A DNA stretch of 64,000 nucleotides, from positions 1,550,001-1,614,000 of the forward strand of contig NZ_JAIQDI010000002.1 of the NCBI RefSeq assembly GCF_020034665.1. Reading direction: 5' to 3'. This stretch comes from Niabella beijingensis. Its GTDB lineage: Bacteria; Bacteroidota; Bacteroidia; Chitinophagales; Chitinophagaceae. The notes beneath the pieces are model-generated. The model was not told where the DNA came from. It made no database searches and worked only from the letters and a program-made list of their open reading frames with translations. Position 1 is the stretch's first letter. Every line of letters begins with the position of its first letter. Positions 32,029 to 41,985 of the stretch are shown piece by piece. Both the position numbers and the translations under genes were made by a program.

Positions 32029-33858
32029 ATGATCAAAATGATGCAGAAGGAGGTGGAGACTGACGAGCAGCAATCTTTTAGAGAAAGCCTTCAGCCGCTG
32101 ATGCCCCGGCAAAATAACAGCAACGAACCACTGGCAGAAAATTATTCGATCTATCCGTTCCACTCCCTTGGGACCGGCCAGATCTTTGAAGGATATACCA
32201 CCCTGGCCGAATGGATACTTACCAACAGGAGGGTGATCATCGATGGCTATAGCGGGGTGCTTTGGGAGCAGGTGCATACCAGCTTAAACGAGGCGTTCCT
32301 GAAAGCGGGGGTTTCCGTGCAATGGATCTTTACCAGCGATTACCTGAAGCCGGAAGAGACGATCCGCCGCCTGGTACAGCCCTTCCTTGGCGAAGACAAT
32401 GCCGTGTGGGGCACCCGCTGTACGCATAAACTGGCTGATTTTTTTGAGCTGGAACAACTGCAACGTGCCGGCGAAAACCCGGATGCCGCCTGTACGATCA
32501 TCATCGGAACGGGCGCCGCACTCTGCGGATGGGAGGCGCCGCTGATTTACCTGGATGTGCCCAAGAACGAGATCCAGTACCGGATGCGCGCCGGCTCCGT
32601 TAACAACCTGGGTGCGGAAGAGCTGGTAGCGCCCGCGCGGATGTACAAGCGTTTTTATTTTGTAGACTGGGTAGTGCTGAATGCGCATAAAAAAGCGATA
32701 TACAATAACATTACCATACTGGGTGATACGCAGTGGAACGATACGCTTAACTGGGCTTTTGGCACGGTGATACGCAAGGCGCTGGAGCAGCTGACCCGGT
32801 CGGTGTTCCGCGTGCGGCCCTGGTTTGAGCCGGGTGCATGGGGCGGACAATGGATGAAGGACCGGATCCCGGGGCTGAATAAGAAGGCCGTGAACTATGC
32901 CTGGTCCTTTGAGCTGATCGTTCCGGAGAATGGAATAGTGTTTGAAAGCAGCGGTTTATTACTGGAGCTGTCGTTCGATTTTATCATGTTCCACGATGCA
33001 GCTGCAGTACTGGGTCGTCATGCGGATTTTTTTGGCGATGAATTCCCCATCCGGTTTGATTTCCTGGATACCTGGGACGGCGGTAATCTCTCCATCCAAT
33101 GCCATCCTTCGCTGCCGTATATCCGGCAGCATTTCGGAGAATGGATCACCCAGGATGAAACTTATTATATACTGGATTGCAAGGATGACGCAAAGGTATA
33201 CCTGGGTTTTCAGGAAGGTGTTGATCCCGAACAGTTCCGCGCGGTACTTGAAAACAGCCAGGAAAATAAAGAGGTGGTTGCAGTGGAGGAGTTTGTACAG
33301 GCGCACAAGGCCCACAAGCATGACCTGTTCCTGATCCCCAACGGCACCGTTCACAGTTCCGGTGCTAATAACCTGGTGCTGGAGATCAGTTCCACTCCCT
33401 ATATCTTTACGTTTAAAATGTACGACTGGCTGCGGCTGGACCTGAACGGTGAACCACGTGCCATTAATATCGGGCATGCCTTTAACAACCTCCGGTTTAA
33501 CTACCAGGGGGATTATGTAAAAGAGTCCCTGATTTCACACCCAGCCCTGATCAAAAGCGGCAGCGACTGGGAAACGTATCACCTGCCCACGCATCCGCAT
33601 CATTTTTACGACGTGCACCGGGTAGAGTTCGACTCAACCATTGCCTTCACAACAGCGAATAGTTGTAATATACTGATGCTGGTGGAAGGAACATCGGTAA
33701 CGGTGACGGTGGCAGGAGAAGACCATGTGTACTACTATGCAGAAACATTTGTGATACCCGCCGCAGCAACTTCATATAGTCTGCGCAATAACGGAGCAAC
33801 ACGTGCAAAACTGGTACGGGTGTTCATTAAAACATCGATCGATCATTTAAAAGAATAA
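32029..33858 (+). CDS. manA: Class I mannose-6-phosphate isomerase with extra N-terminal domain
   Basis: The C-terminal part of this 609-residue protein is a class I mannose-6-phosphate isomerase: SIQCHPSLPYI (near 358), IPNGTVHSSG (near 437) and VLEISSTPYIF hold metal-binding and active-site residues. Simple family members have about 320-400 residues; here about 250 residues precede the isomerase. That part has a degenerate P-loop-like IIDGYSGVLWEQV and looks like a kinase fold that lost its GK(S/T). It converts mannose-6-phosphate to fructose-6-phosphate. It is the first gene of the mannose run, followed by a strong terminator before the transporter gene. Confidence 0.85.
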   Translation: MIKMMQKEVETDEQQSFRESLQPLMPRQNNSNEPLAENYSIYPFHSLGTGQIFEGYTTLAEWILTNRRVIIDGYSGVLWEQVHTSLNEAFLKAGVSVQWIFTSDYLKPEETIRRLVQPFLGEDNAVWGTRCTHKLADFFELEQLQRAGENPDAACTIIIGTGAALCGWEAPLIYLDVPKNEIQYRMRAGSVNNLGAEELVAPARMYKRFYFVDWVVLNAHKKAIYNNITILGDTQWNDTLNWAFGTVIRKALEQLTRSVFRVRPWFEPGAWGGQWMKDRIPGLNKKAVNYAWSFELIVPENGIVFESSGLLLELSFDFIMFHDAAAVLGRHADFFGDEFPIRFDFLDTWDGGNLSIQCHPSLPYIRQHFGEWITQDETYYILDCKDDAKVYLGFQEGVDPEQFRAVLENSQENKEVVAVEEFVQAHKAHKHDLFLIPNGTVHSSGANNLVLEISSTPYIFTFKMYDWLRLDLNGEPRAINIGHAFNNLRFNYQGDYVKESLISHPALIKSGSDWETYHLPTHPHHFYDVHRVEFDSTIAFTTANSCNILMLVEGTSVTVTVAGEDHVYYYAETFVIPAAATSYSLRNNGATRAKLVRVFIKTSIDHLKE

Positions 33859-33863
33859 CCTTT

Positions 33864-33898
33864 AAAGACAGGAGACGGTTTACGCCTCCTGTCTTTAT
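33864..33898 (+). terminator. Intrinsic terminator after manA
   Basis: AAAGACAGGAG (33864-33874) pairs perfectly with CTCCTGTCTTT (33886-33896) over an 11-nt loop. The tail is short in T, so it may act partly as a mRNA stabiliser. Confidence 0.7.
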
Positions 33899-33965
33899 TA
33901 TAAGAGCCTTCTGCGGCCTTCCGCGGTGGTGTATATCCGATTTCTAACGTATTAATTTTTTACCG

Positions 33966-35381
33966 ATGCCGGGCCATACAAAAAAATATTCTATTCTTAT
34001 CATTACGCTGGTAGCTTCCCTGGGCGGTTTTCTTTTCGGGTTTGATATGGCCGTGGTATCCGGCGTGCTGCCTTTTATTCAAAAACAATTTTCGCTTTCA
34101 CCGGTAGAGGAAGGCTGGTTTGTTTCCGTTGCGCTGATCGGTTGTATAGCAGGGGTTGCTGTTTCCGGTGAGCTGAGTGACCGTACCGGAAGAAAGAACC
34201 CGTTATTCATTGCAGCGCTGCTGTTCTTTTTATCCGCGGTGGGCTGTGCGTTCTTACCCTCACTCAAAGGCATCCTTGTTTCGCGTTTTCTCGGAGGCGT
34301 GGGTATCGGCCTCGCATCAAACGTAGTGCCGCTCTATATTTCAGAGATCGCCCCGGCCCACAAACGCGGAAGACTGGTAACGTTTTACCAGTTTGCGCTA
34401 ACGCTGGGCATCCTGGCCGCCTACCTCAGCAATGCAGGACTGGTCAGCTATGCAGCCGCACATCCGCCTGTAGGACAGGGAGGCTGGCTGGAGCTGATTT
34501 TCCGGCAGGAAGTATGGCGGGGCATGCTGGGCCTGGGCGTTATACCGGCCTTATTGTTCCTCTTTGGATTGGTCCTGGTGCCGGAAAGTCCGCGCTGGCT
34601 GATACAACAGGGGCGCACCGCGGAAGGCCATGCTATTATGGAAGGCATTACCACCGGCAGTAACTGGGAGCCACTGCAACAGGAAGCGCAGCCGGCTTCC
34701 GGCACCGGGTCCTACAAAGCGCTTTTTTCGCCGCGCTGGCGAAAGGCCTTACTGCTGGGCATTGCACTTCCGTTGTTCTCACAATTCAGCGGTATCAATG
34801 CCATCATTTATTATGGCCCCAGCATCCTCAGCAATGCCGGTGTATCTTTAAGCAATGCTTTCTTAAGCCAGGTGATCTTTGGCTTTGCCAATATGATCTT
34901 TACCCTTATTGCAATATGGAAGGTGGACAGCGCAGGCCGCCGGCCATTGTACCTTTGGGGAACAGCGGGGGCCACGCTTACACTGTTCCTTACCGGACTT
35001 TGTTTTGCAACCGGGGCTACCACCACTGTCTGGCTGCTGATCTGTGTGCTGGCCTTCCTTGCCTGCTTTGCGTTCTCCATCGGGCCGCTCAAATTTGTCA
35101 TTGCTTCAGAAATATTTCCCGGTAAGATCCGCGGCCGGGCCATGGCGCTCAGCATTATGGTAATGTGGATCGCGGATACTATTGTAGGACAACTGACCCC
35201 GATCCTTTTAAAACAGATTGGCACTGCGGGCACGTTCTGGATCTTTGCATTGTTTGGGATCATTGCGTTTATCACTGTATATAAATTGCTTCCGGAAACA
35301 AAGGGCAAATCGCTGGAACAGATCGAAAGCGAATGGAATAATGACCTGCCCGTTTCTGACACCAAACCCATCAGGTCATGA
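33966..35381 (+). CDS. MFS sugar porter
   Basis: This is a 471-residue major facilitator of the sugar porter subfamily with about 12 membrane segments. Hallmarks are GGFLFGFDMAVVSG in helix 1, SDRTGRK in loop 2-3, VPLYISEIAPAHKRGRLVT, PESPRWLIQQGR, the QFSGINAIIYYGPSI of helix 7, and PETKGKSLEQIE at the C-terminus. It most likely imports a monosaccharide, probably mannose given its neighbours. Its stop overlaps the ROK kinase start by 4 nt (ATGA). Confidence 0.9.
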   Translation: MPGHTKKYSILIITLVASLGGFLFGFDMAVVSGVLPFIQKQFSLSPVEEGWFVSVALIGCIAGVAVSGELSDRTGRKNPLFIAALLFFLSAVGCAFLPSLKGILVSRFLGGVGIGLASNVVPLYISEIAPAHKRGRLVTFYQFALTLGILAAYLSNAGLVSYAAAHPPVGQGGWLELIFRQEVWRGMLGLGVIPALLFLFGLVLVPESPRWLIQQGRTAEGHAIMEGITTGSNWEPLQQEAQPASGTGSYKALFSPRWRKALLLGIALPLFSQFSGINAIIYYGPSILSNAGVSLSNAFLSQVIFGFANMIFTLIAIWKVDSAGRRPLYLWGTAGATLTLFLTGLCFATGATTTVWLLICVLAFLACFAFSIGPLKFVIASEIFPGKIRGRAMALSIMVMWIADTIVGQLTPILLKQIGTAGTFWIFALFGIIAFITVYKLLPETKGKSLEQIESEWNNDLPVSDTKPIRS

Positions 35382-36277
35382 ATACAACGGTAAACCTGGT
35401 ACTGGCTGTTGACATCGGCGGCACACACATTACCGCCGCATTGCTGGACCTGACCACCCGCAAAGTGCTTCCTGAAAGTATTGTACGGGCAGCCGTCGAC
35501 GCCGCTGCCCCAACGGAAACGATCATCGCCATCTGGAGCGGTTGTATGCGTAATGCGATGCGGGATGCAGCGGTTGCAAAGATCTGCCTGGCCCTGCCCG
35601 GTCCCTTTGATTATGCCAACGGCATCAGCCGGATGAATGCCCAGGGCAAGTACGATGCCCTGTATCTGCAAAATGTCCGGCAATTGCTAGCTGCAGCATT
35701 GCAGCGGGATCCATCCCTGTTCTATATGGAGAACGATGCTGCCTCCTTTTTGCAGGGAGAACTATTTGCCGGCGCGGTAAGTGAAGGCTTCGGCAATGTG
35801 ATCGGACTTACATTAGGCACGGGCCTGGGTACGGCTATTTTCAATAACGGGCGGGCAAAGAGTGGTGACCTGTGGGCCTTTCCGTTTCAGGAAGGTATTG
35901 CAGAAGATTATTTATCCACCCGTTGGTTCGTGCACCACTATCATCAATTAACCGGAAAAACCGTAAAAGGCGCCAGAGAGATCGCAGCTGTGGCTGCAAC
36001 AGAGGCCCCTGCGCAGGAGGTATTTAACATCTTTGGACACCACCTGGGTCTTTTTCTGAACCATTTTATTGAACAGCAGCAGGCCGAAGCTGTAGTGATG
36101 GGCGGTAATATTACAAAGGCATATGAACTGTTTGGCTCAGCTACAGAAGATATAGTGAAGAAAAAATTTCCCGGCGTGGCATTAAAAAAAACAGCGCTGG
36201 GAGAGCTGGCTGCATTATACGGCGCCGCAGGTAGCTGGCAGCAACAATACCTTTACCATTTTAATGATCCTGCATGA
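35378..36277 (+). CDS. ROK-family sugar kinase lacking the usual Cys motif
   Basis: This 299-residue protein has the ROK/ASKHA phosphate motif VDIGGTHITAAL (11-22) and LGTGLGTAIF. The zinc-binding motif with repeated Cys found in most ROK glucokinases is absent; the region reads SGDLWAFPFQEGIAEDYLS. With the isomerase, porter and mannosidase in the same run, a mannokinase or hexokinase role is the best guess. It is coupled by 4-nt overlaps to genes on both sides. Confidence 0.78.
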   Translation: MNTTVNLVLAVDIGGTHITAALLDLTTRKVLPESIVRAAVDAAAPTETIIAIWSGCMRNAMRDAAVAKICLALPGPFDYANGISRMNAQGKYDALYLQNVRQLLAAALQRDPSLFYMENDAASFLQGELFAGAVSEGFGNVIGLTLGTGLGTAIFNNGRAKSGDLWAFPFQEGIAEDYLSTRWFVHHYHQLTGKTVKGAREIAAVAATEAPAQEVFNIFGHHLGLFLNHFIEQQQAEAVVMGGNITKAYELFGSATEDIVKKKFPGVALKKTALGELAALYGAAGSWQQQYLYHFNDPA

Positions 36278-38619
36278 ATCCTTCTGCTTTTTATATACGC
36301 GTTTCTTTGATCGTTCTCAGCATTTTTTGTGCCGGTGCACTTTACGCACAAAAGGATCTCACCCGTTTTGTAGACCCCGATATCGGCACCGCGCACTGCC
36401 GCTGGTTTCACTATACGCCCGGCGCACTGCCGTTTGGTATGGCCAAGCCTGCACCTGCTACCAACGGAAGTTATGGCAACGCCAGCGGATGGGAGGCTAC
36501 CGGCTACGACAGCCGGCATACCTCTATCGAAGGATTCCCGAATTTTCATGAATTCCAGGTGGGCGGTATCGTGTTTGCACCCACTACAGGGCCGCTGCAA
36601 ACAGTGCCCGGTAAACTGGAAACGCCGGATAGTGGTTACCGCTCCCACTTTGATCATAAGAATGAGATCAGTACGGCGGGTTATTATTCCGTTTTATTAA
36701 AAGATTATAAGATCCGGGCAGAACTGACGGCTACGCCACGGGTGGCCTTTCACCGCTACACGTTTCCGCAAACAACGGAAGCGCACATACTGTTTGACAT
36801 CGGCAACCGCCAGGGAGAAAGCGGCCCGGTAAAGGATGCAAAGGTATACCTGACACCGGACGGACGTGTGGAAGGATGGGTGACCACACTACCCGCTTAT
36901 GTACAGAAATACCAGCCCGGTGCGGCAATAACGATGTTCTTCTCTGCGGAGCTGAGCAAAAAGCCTTCAGCCTACGGCAGCTTTAACGGGACTATGGTTA
37001 AGGCCGGCAGTGCCATTGCCACAGGAGCAGGGGCGGGGCTTTATCTTTCGTTCTCTACAAAAGAAGAAGAAGCCATTGTCGTTAAGGCGGGACTGTCCTA
37101 TACCTCTGTAGAAAATGCGCGGCTGAATTTAAAGGAAGAAGCGGCAACGGTTTCCTTTGATGCCGCACGTACTGCATCAAAAAAAATATGGAACGATTAC
37201 CTGGGAAGGATCGAGGTGGAAGGAAGCAGACAGGCCGACCTTGTTAAGTTTTATACCGGCCTTTATCATGCGTTGCTGGGCAGGGGACTGGCCAGTGATG
37301 TGAATGGTGCATATCCGCGTCATGATGGTACTGTGGGACAAATACCCCTGGGCACCGATGGCAAGCCGCTGCACCAGCATTATAATACGGATGCGGCATG
37401 GGGTATCTATTGGAACCTGGCACAACTGTGGGCTATTGCTTACCCGGAATATTATTCCGATTTTATAAAAAGTCAGTTGCTGATGTATAAAGACGCCGGC
37501 TGGCTGGCGGATGGCATTGCCAACAGCCGCTATGTTTCCGGTGTGGGTACCAATTTTGTAGGTCTGGTGATCGCTGCGGCTTACAGGGCGGGCATCCGTG
37601 ATTTTGATACTCGCCTGGGTTATGCAGCTGCGCTGAAGAATGAGCTGGAAGGACGTAACCGGCCGTTTGGTGCGGGGAAGACCGACGTGGACCGGTTCCG
37701 GAAATATGGCTATGTGAACCACCTGGATAAAGGGGAAGGCGACGGTGAACGCTGGCAGTTCTCCGTATCGCATACACTGGAATATGCCTTTAGTTGTTTT
37801 GCCGTGGCGCAGTGGGCAAAGGAGCGGGGAGATGAAAAAAATTACCGTGAGTTGCTGCGTCTGTCGAAGGCCTGGGAAAAAGTGTATGATCCCGGGCTGA
37901 AACTGGTACGCCCGCGACTGGCAGACGGACGCTTTGTAACGCCTTTTGACCCCTCACAGCCCTGGCGCGGCTTCCAGGAAGGGAACGCCTGGCAGTATAC
38001 CTATTTTGTTCCGCACGATATTGAGGCATTGGTGAATAAGATCGGAACATCCACCTTTAATAAAAGACTGGACAGCACTTTTGAAATTGCACAGAAGGCG
38101 GTATTTGGCGGCGGTGCAACTATTGATGCCTTTGCCGGTATTGCCGGCATTTACAATCATGGCAATCAGCCCAACCTGCATGTATCGTGGTTGTTCAATT
38201 TTTCCGGCCGGCCTTCGCTTACGCAGAAATGGGTGCGTGCCATCTGTAACGAATTTTATGGAACGGAACCGGTACATGGTTATGGCTTTGGCCAGGATGA
38301 GGACCAGGGCCAGCTGGGCGCCTGGTATGTACTTTCTTCCATCGGTTTGTTTGATGTAAAAGGTCTTACCGCTATGCAACCGGAAATGGGCATCGGCAGC
38401 CCGTTGTTTGATCGTATTACCATTCATCTGAATCCCCGCTACTACAAAGGCACAACATTTACCATACAGGCATTGAACAATACTCCCGGGAATGCATATA
38501 TACAATCTCTGCAATTTAATAACCGCCCGCTGCATCGCCCTTTTCTTTCCTGGGATAAGCTGACAAACGGCGGAACACTGGTATTAAAAATGGGAGAGAG
38601 GCCGGTGGATCAGTACTGA
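36274..38619 (+). CDS. GH92 alpha-mannosidase
   Basis: This 781-residue protein has a signal peptide (SLIVLSIFCAGALYAQ). The GH92 pattern is clear: RFVDPDIGTAHCRWFHYTPGALPFGM at the start, the middle domain with LYHALLGRGLASDVNGAYP, and GYGFGQDEDQGQLGAWYVLSSIGLF near 665-690, which holds catalytic acidic residues. GH92 enzymes are calcium-dependent exo-alpha-mannosidases acting on mannan or N-glycans. Exported to the periplasm, it would release mannose for the porter and kinase encoded just upstream. It starts inside the ROK stop codon. Confidence 0.9.
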   Translation: MNPSAFYIRVSLIVLSIFCAGALYAQKDLTRFVDPDIGTAHCRWFHYTPGALPFGMAKPAPATNGSYGNASGWEATGYDSRHTSIEGFPNFHEFQVGGIVFAPTTGPLQTVPGKLETPDSGYRSHFDHKNEISTAGYYSVLLKDYKIRAELTATPRVAFHRYTFPQTTEAHILFDIGNRQGESGPVKDAKVYLTPDGRVEGWVTTLPAYVQKYQPGAAITMFFSAELSKKPSAYGSFNGTMVKAGSAIATGAGAGLYLSFSTKEEEAIVVKAGLSYTSVENARLNLKEEAATVSFDAARTASKKIWNDYLGRIEVEGSRQADLVKFYTGLYHALLGRGLASDVNGAYPRHDGTVGQIPLGTDGKPLHQHYNTDAAWGIYWNLAQLWAIAYPEYYSDFIKSQLLMYKDAGWLADGIANSRYVSGVGTNFVGLVIAAAYRAGIRDFDTRLGYAAALKNELEGRNRPFGAGKTDVDRFRKYGYVNHLDKGEGDGERWQFSVSHTLEYAFSCFAVAQWAKERGDEKNYRELLRLSKAWEKVYDPGLKLVRPRLADGRFVTPFDPSQPWRGFQEGNAWQYTYFVPHDIEALVNKIGTSTFNKRLDSTFEIAQKAVFGGGATIDAFAGIAGIYNHGNQPNLHVSWLFNFSGRPSLTQKWVRAICNEFYGTEPVHGYGFGQDEDQGQLGAWYVLSSIGLFDVKGLTAMQPEMGIGSPLFDRITIHLNPRYYKGTTFTIQALNNTPGNAYIQSLQFNNRPLHRPFLSWDKLTNGGTLVLKMGERPVDQY

Positions 38620-38638
38620 TGCCCCATGCCGGCGGTGG

Positions 38639-40513
38639 TTATCCTGCACCGATCGATTTCATGAACCGGTTGTATTCCTTTTCTTCCCGGTTCATTTTGT
38701 CGTACCAGCTTTTTTTCAGGATCAGTGTGGTAATGCCCAATACCAGCATAGTGCTGAACAATGGCAGTTTCTGCTGCAATACAATGTACATGGGAATAAG
38801 GGTGAGGCAACATTGCCAGATGATGCCGGTGGCAACGTTGAACATATCCCTCCTGAATCCTGTATTGACCCTGAGTTCCGGATACCGTGCTCTGGCGGCA
38901 CGGGCAACCGGCCCCCAAAAGCCCCAGGGGCGTACTTTTACATAAAAGCAGATCAGTGTTTCCATGTCCGTGGGTTTTGAGGTTAGCGTGCCTGCAATAC
39001 AGCCGCCCAGTGAGAGCACCATCAACACCGGGAAATAATACAGGGGCAATGTACCCGGGAAAAATTCGGGAATGATCATTGCCGCGGCAATACCTGTAGC
39101 CATACCCCAGAAAAAACCATTGCCGTTAAAACGCCACCAATACCATTTGAGCACATTGGCTGCAATATAACCGCCGTATAATGCAGAAACGATCCATTGC
39201 AGCACATCATTTATATTATGAATATAAATGCCGATAACCGTGCTGAAAGCCACTACCGACAGGGCGATCAGATAACTGAGCCGCAGTTGTTTTTTAGAAG
39301 ATGCCCCGGGATTGATGTATTTTAGGTACACATCATTGATCAGATAGGCCGGTGCTGCATTTACCGTGGAGGCAAAGCTGGACATAAAGGCGGATAACAA
39401 TGCGGCAAGTAAAAGTCCTGTTAATCCCACCCCCAGGAACCGGTGGATGGCACGAGGCAATATGGTTTCAAAATCGATCCCGGAGCCCTGTGCCAGGAAA
39501 TCGTTGCTGAAAAATACAACGGCCAGTACGGAAAACCCCATGATCATCAGGTAGCGCGGGATGAGCAGGAACACGGAGACCGAACCGCTCATTAACGCCG
39601 CTTCCTTCGGGTTCCGGCAGGCGAGTATCTTTTGCATATCATAATTTGGTGCCGGACCGGCCATACTGAAGAAGATGCCTTTGAACAACATCATCATTAC
39701 AAAAATGCCAAACAACCCATACTGGTCCATAGCAATCTTATCCATGATCGATGGCAACAGTGTGCTCCAGTCCAGGTCCAGTTTCCAGCCAAAGAAGGGG
39801 GTGTCCCATCCGGCGGGCGTATGGGCTGCCAGCAATTCCGGGCTTACCCGGGTAATGGCTGTCACTGCGATTACAATACCTGCTGTTGTTTTAATAACGA
39901 ACTGGACCAGATCGGCCCATACAATACCCTGCATGCCCCCCAGCATTCCGTAAAAAGTGGCAATGCCGGTAAAGAAGATGCCATACACATGCGGTGCATG
40001 CTGCGGGTCGACGGCGAACGGCATATAAGGTTCCACGACCTTCCAGGGAAGGAAGACCTCGATAAATTTGCCGATGCCCACGAACCCGTAGCTCAGGAAC
40101 CCGATAACGCCGATAATAGCATAAAAAACCACGATGGTATGTGAAAGGCGGGCACCACGCCCGTTCCCGAAGCGTGTCCGGATCCACTCCGCGCCGGTGC
40201 GCACACCGGACCGGCGCAGCCATACGGAGAGGTAGACCATCATAAAGATCTGGTTAAAGACCGGCCACAGCCAGGGGATCCAGAGACTTTTTAAACCATA
40301 GGTAAATGCCAGATATACCAGCCACATGGTACCCGATATATCAAACATACCGGAAGAATTGGAAAGCCCCAGCAGGTAAAAGGGCAGGGTTTTCCCGCCC
40401 AGAAAATAAGCATCCATATTCCTGGAAGCCTTTTTCTTAAGAACCAGCCCGATGATGATCATGGTGATCAGGTATACGGCAATAATGAGTGCATCAATTA
40501 GTTCAAGCTTCAT
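38639..40513 (-). CDS. Sodium:solute symporter (SSS family)
   Basis: This 624-residue protein has about 14 membrane segments. SSS hallmarks include DAYFLGGKTLPFYLLGLSNSSGMFD near the N-terminus and GLLLAALLSAFMSSFASTVNAAPAYLINDVYLKYI in the middle. Symporters of this kind sit beside mannosyl-glucose phosphorylase genes in known Bacteroides mannan clusters and import mannobiose-type disaccharides. The GH130 gene lies 250 nt upstream on the same strand, so the pair likely works together. It converges with GH92 (19 nt between stops). Confidence 0.85.
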   Translation of the reverse strand: MKLELIDALIIAVYLITMIIIGLVLKKKASRNMDAYFLGGKTLPFYLLGLSNSSGMFDISGTMWLVYLAFTYGLKSLWIPWLWPVFNQIFMMVYLSVWLRRSGVRTGAEWIRTRFGNGRGARLSHTIVVFYAIIGVIGFLSYGFVGIGKFIEVFLPWKVVEPYMPFAVDPQHAPHVYGIFFTGIATFYGMLGGMQGIVWADLVQFVIKTTAGIVIAVTAITRVSPELLAAHTPAGWDTPFFGWKLDLDWSTLLPSIMDKIAMDQYGLFGIFVMMMLFKGIFFSMAGPAPNYDMQKILACRNPKEAALMSGSVSVFLLIPRYLMIMGFSVLAVVFFSNDFLAQGSGIDFETILPRAIHRFLGVGLTGLLLAALLSAFMSSFASTVNAAPAYLINDVYLKYINPGASSKKQLRLSYLIALSVVAFSTVIGIYIHNINDVLQWIVSALYGGYIAANVLKWYWWRFNGNGFFWGMATGIAAAMIIPEFFPGTLPLYYFPVLMVLSLGGCIAGTLTSKPTDMETLICFYVKVRPWGFWGPVARAARARYPELRVNTGFRRDMFNVATGIIWQCCLTLIPMYIVLQQKLPLFSTMLVLGITTLILKKSWYDKMNREEKEYNRFMKSIGAG

Positions 40514-40764
40514 GTAAACAAGTTTCTCCGGTGGGTGGCCGGATGAGCAAATATCGGCTGCCTGAAGTTACGGATCGTAAAAGCCGGATCTTTTTTTACC
40601 GGTGCTTAGAAAAAAGTATACCAGATTACGATCGGCAATACTTCTTCATTTTTATTATTCCCTGCTGTTTTTGTATACATCATAAGATCCAAAAACACTG
40701 AATAAAATAACATCAATCGTCGGTGGCAGCAGTCTTGCGCTGCGGTGAGTAGAATCATGGCCGC

Positions 40765-41949
40765 TTAATCATAGGGCTCCAGGAATGCCCGGTTGGCGTC
40801 AATCAACTCATTCACCCGCTTTACAGATTCCGCAGAGCGGAGGCCATCGCGGGGTGTGTGCAGACAATAATCCAGCAGCCGGTCGATGGAGGAGACGGCC
40901 ACATGCATCCGGGTATCGCTGGAAGCATAATAAATATAAACAGTACCATCGGCATCGGCGATCCACCCGTTGGAGAAGACCACGTTGAAGACATCGCCCA
41001 TACGTTCTTCATTATCGGGCGCCAGCAGGTAACCCGCGGGTTCTGCTATCAGCAGGGAAGGATCTTCAAGTGCTGTGAGGTAAACATATAATACGTACCG
41101 CAGACCGGATGCACAGCTGCGCACGCCATGCGCCAGGTGCAGCCAGCCCCTGCCGGTTTTTATGGGAGGCGGGCCCTCACCATTCTTAAGCTCTTTGATG
41201 GTGTGGTAATAACGGTGGTTGATGATCGTTTCGGAGTGAACGACCGGATGGGAGAGGTCGTTGATCAGCGTCCATCCGATACCACCGCCATTGCCCGCGA
41301 GAATGAAGTTATCCTGCGGCCTTGTATATAAGGCATACCTACTGTTCACGAATTCCGGGTGTAATACCACGTTCCGCTGCTGGCTTGAGGAAACGATATT
41401 GGGCAGCCGTTCCCAGTGGACCAGGTCTTTTGTCCTGACGATCCCCGAGGCGGCGATGGCTGACGAAAGATCGCCCGGTGCTGCATCCGGATGGCGCTTT
41501 TCGCTGCAAAAGATGCCATAGATCCAGCCGTCTTCATGCGCGGTAAGCCGGATGTCGTAAATATTGGTTTCCGTATCTGAGAGTTCCGGCAGCTGCACCG
41601 GCCGCGGCCAGAAGCGGAAGCCGTCGATCCCGTTCGGGCTTTCTGCAATGGCGAAGAAGGATTTGCGGTCGACACCTTCCACCCGCACCATCAGCAGGTA
41701 TTTACCGTTCCACTTGATCGCCCCGGCATTCAGGGTAGCATTTACGCCAATGCGTTCTATACAGAGCGGATTGGTCTGCGGGTTAAGATCGTAGCGCCAT
41801 GCCACGGGCACGTGTTGCCGGGTGACGACCGGATTGCGGTACCGCCGTATGATACCGTTGTAACATTCCTGGGCGGTGTTCCTGCTTCCGATCAATCGCT
41901 CCTGTTCGCGGAGCAGTAGTTCCAGGCGTTGCTGAAATTGTTCTGTCAT
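40765..41949 (-). CDS. GH130 4-O-beta-mannosyl-glucose phosphorylase-like enzyme
   Basis: This 394-residue cytosolic enzyme strongly resembles GH130 subfamily 1: [96 protein letters not shown] and [12 protein letters not shown]. These enzymes split mannosyl-glucose with phosphate to give mannose-1-phosphate and glucose. There is no signal peptide. The epimerase that usually supplies mannosyl-glucose from mannobiose is not in this window. Confidence 0.87.
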   Translation of the reverse strand: MTEQFQQRLELLLREQERLIGSRNTAQECYNGIIRRYRNPVVTRQHVPVAWRYDLNPQTNPLCIERIGVNATLNAGAIKWNGKYLLMVRVEGVDRKSFFAIAESPNGIDGFRFWPRPVQLPELSDTETNIYDIRLTAHEDGWIYGIFCSEKRHPDAAPGDLSSAIAASGIVRTKDLVHWERLPNIVSSSQQRNVVLHPEFVNSRYALYTRPQDNFILAGNGGGIGWTLINDLSHPVVHSETIINHRYYHTIKELKNGEGPPPIKTGRGWLHLAHGVRSCASGLRYVLYVYLTALEDPSLLIAEPAGYLLAPDNEERMGDVFNVVFSNGWIADADGTVYIYYASSDTRMHVAVSSIDRLLDYCLHTPRDGLRSAESVKRVNELIDANRAFLEPYD

Positions 41950-41985
41950 AATATATATTCTCGCTGCTTAGCTGTATCGCACGCT

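Noticed and set aside
34811..35683. 290-residue minus-strand frame over the sugar porter and ROK genes
   Set aside because: Two well-supported genes on the plus strand cover the same DNA.
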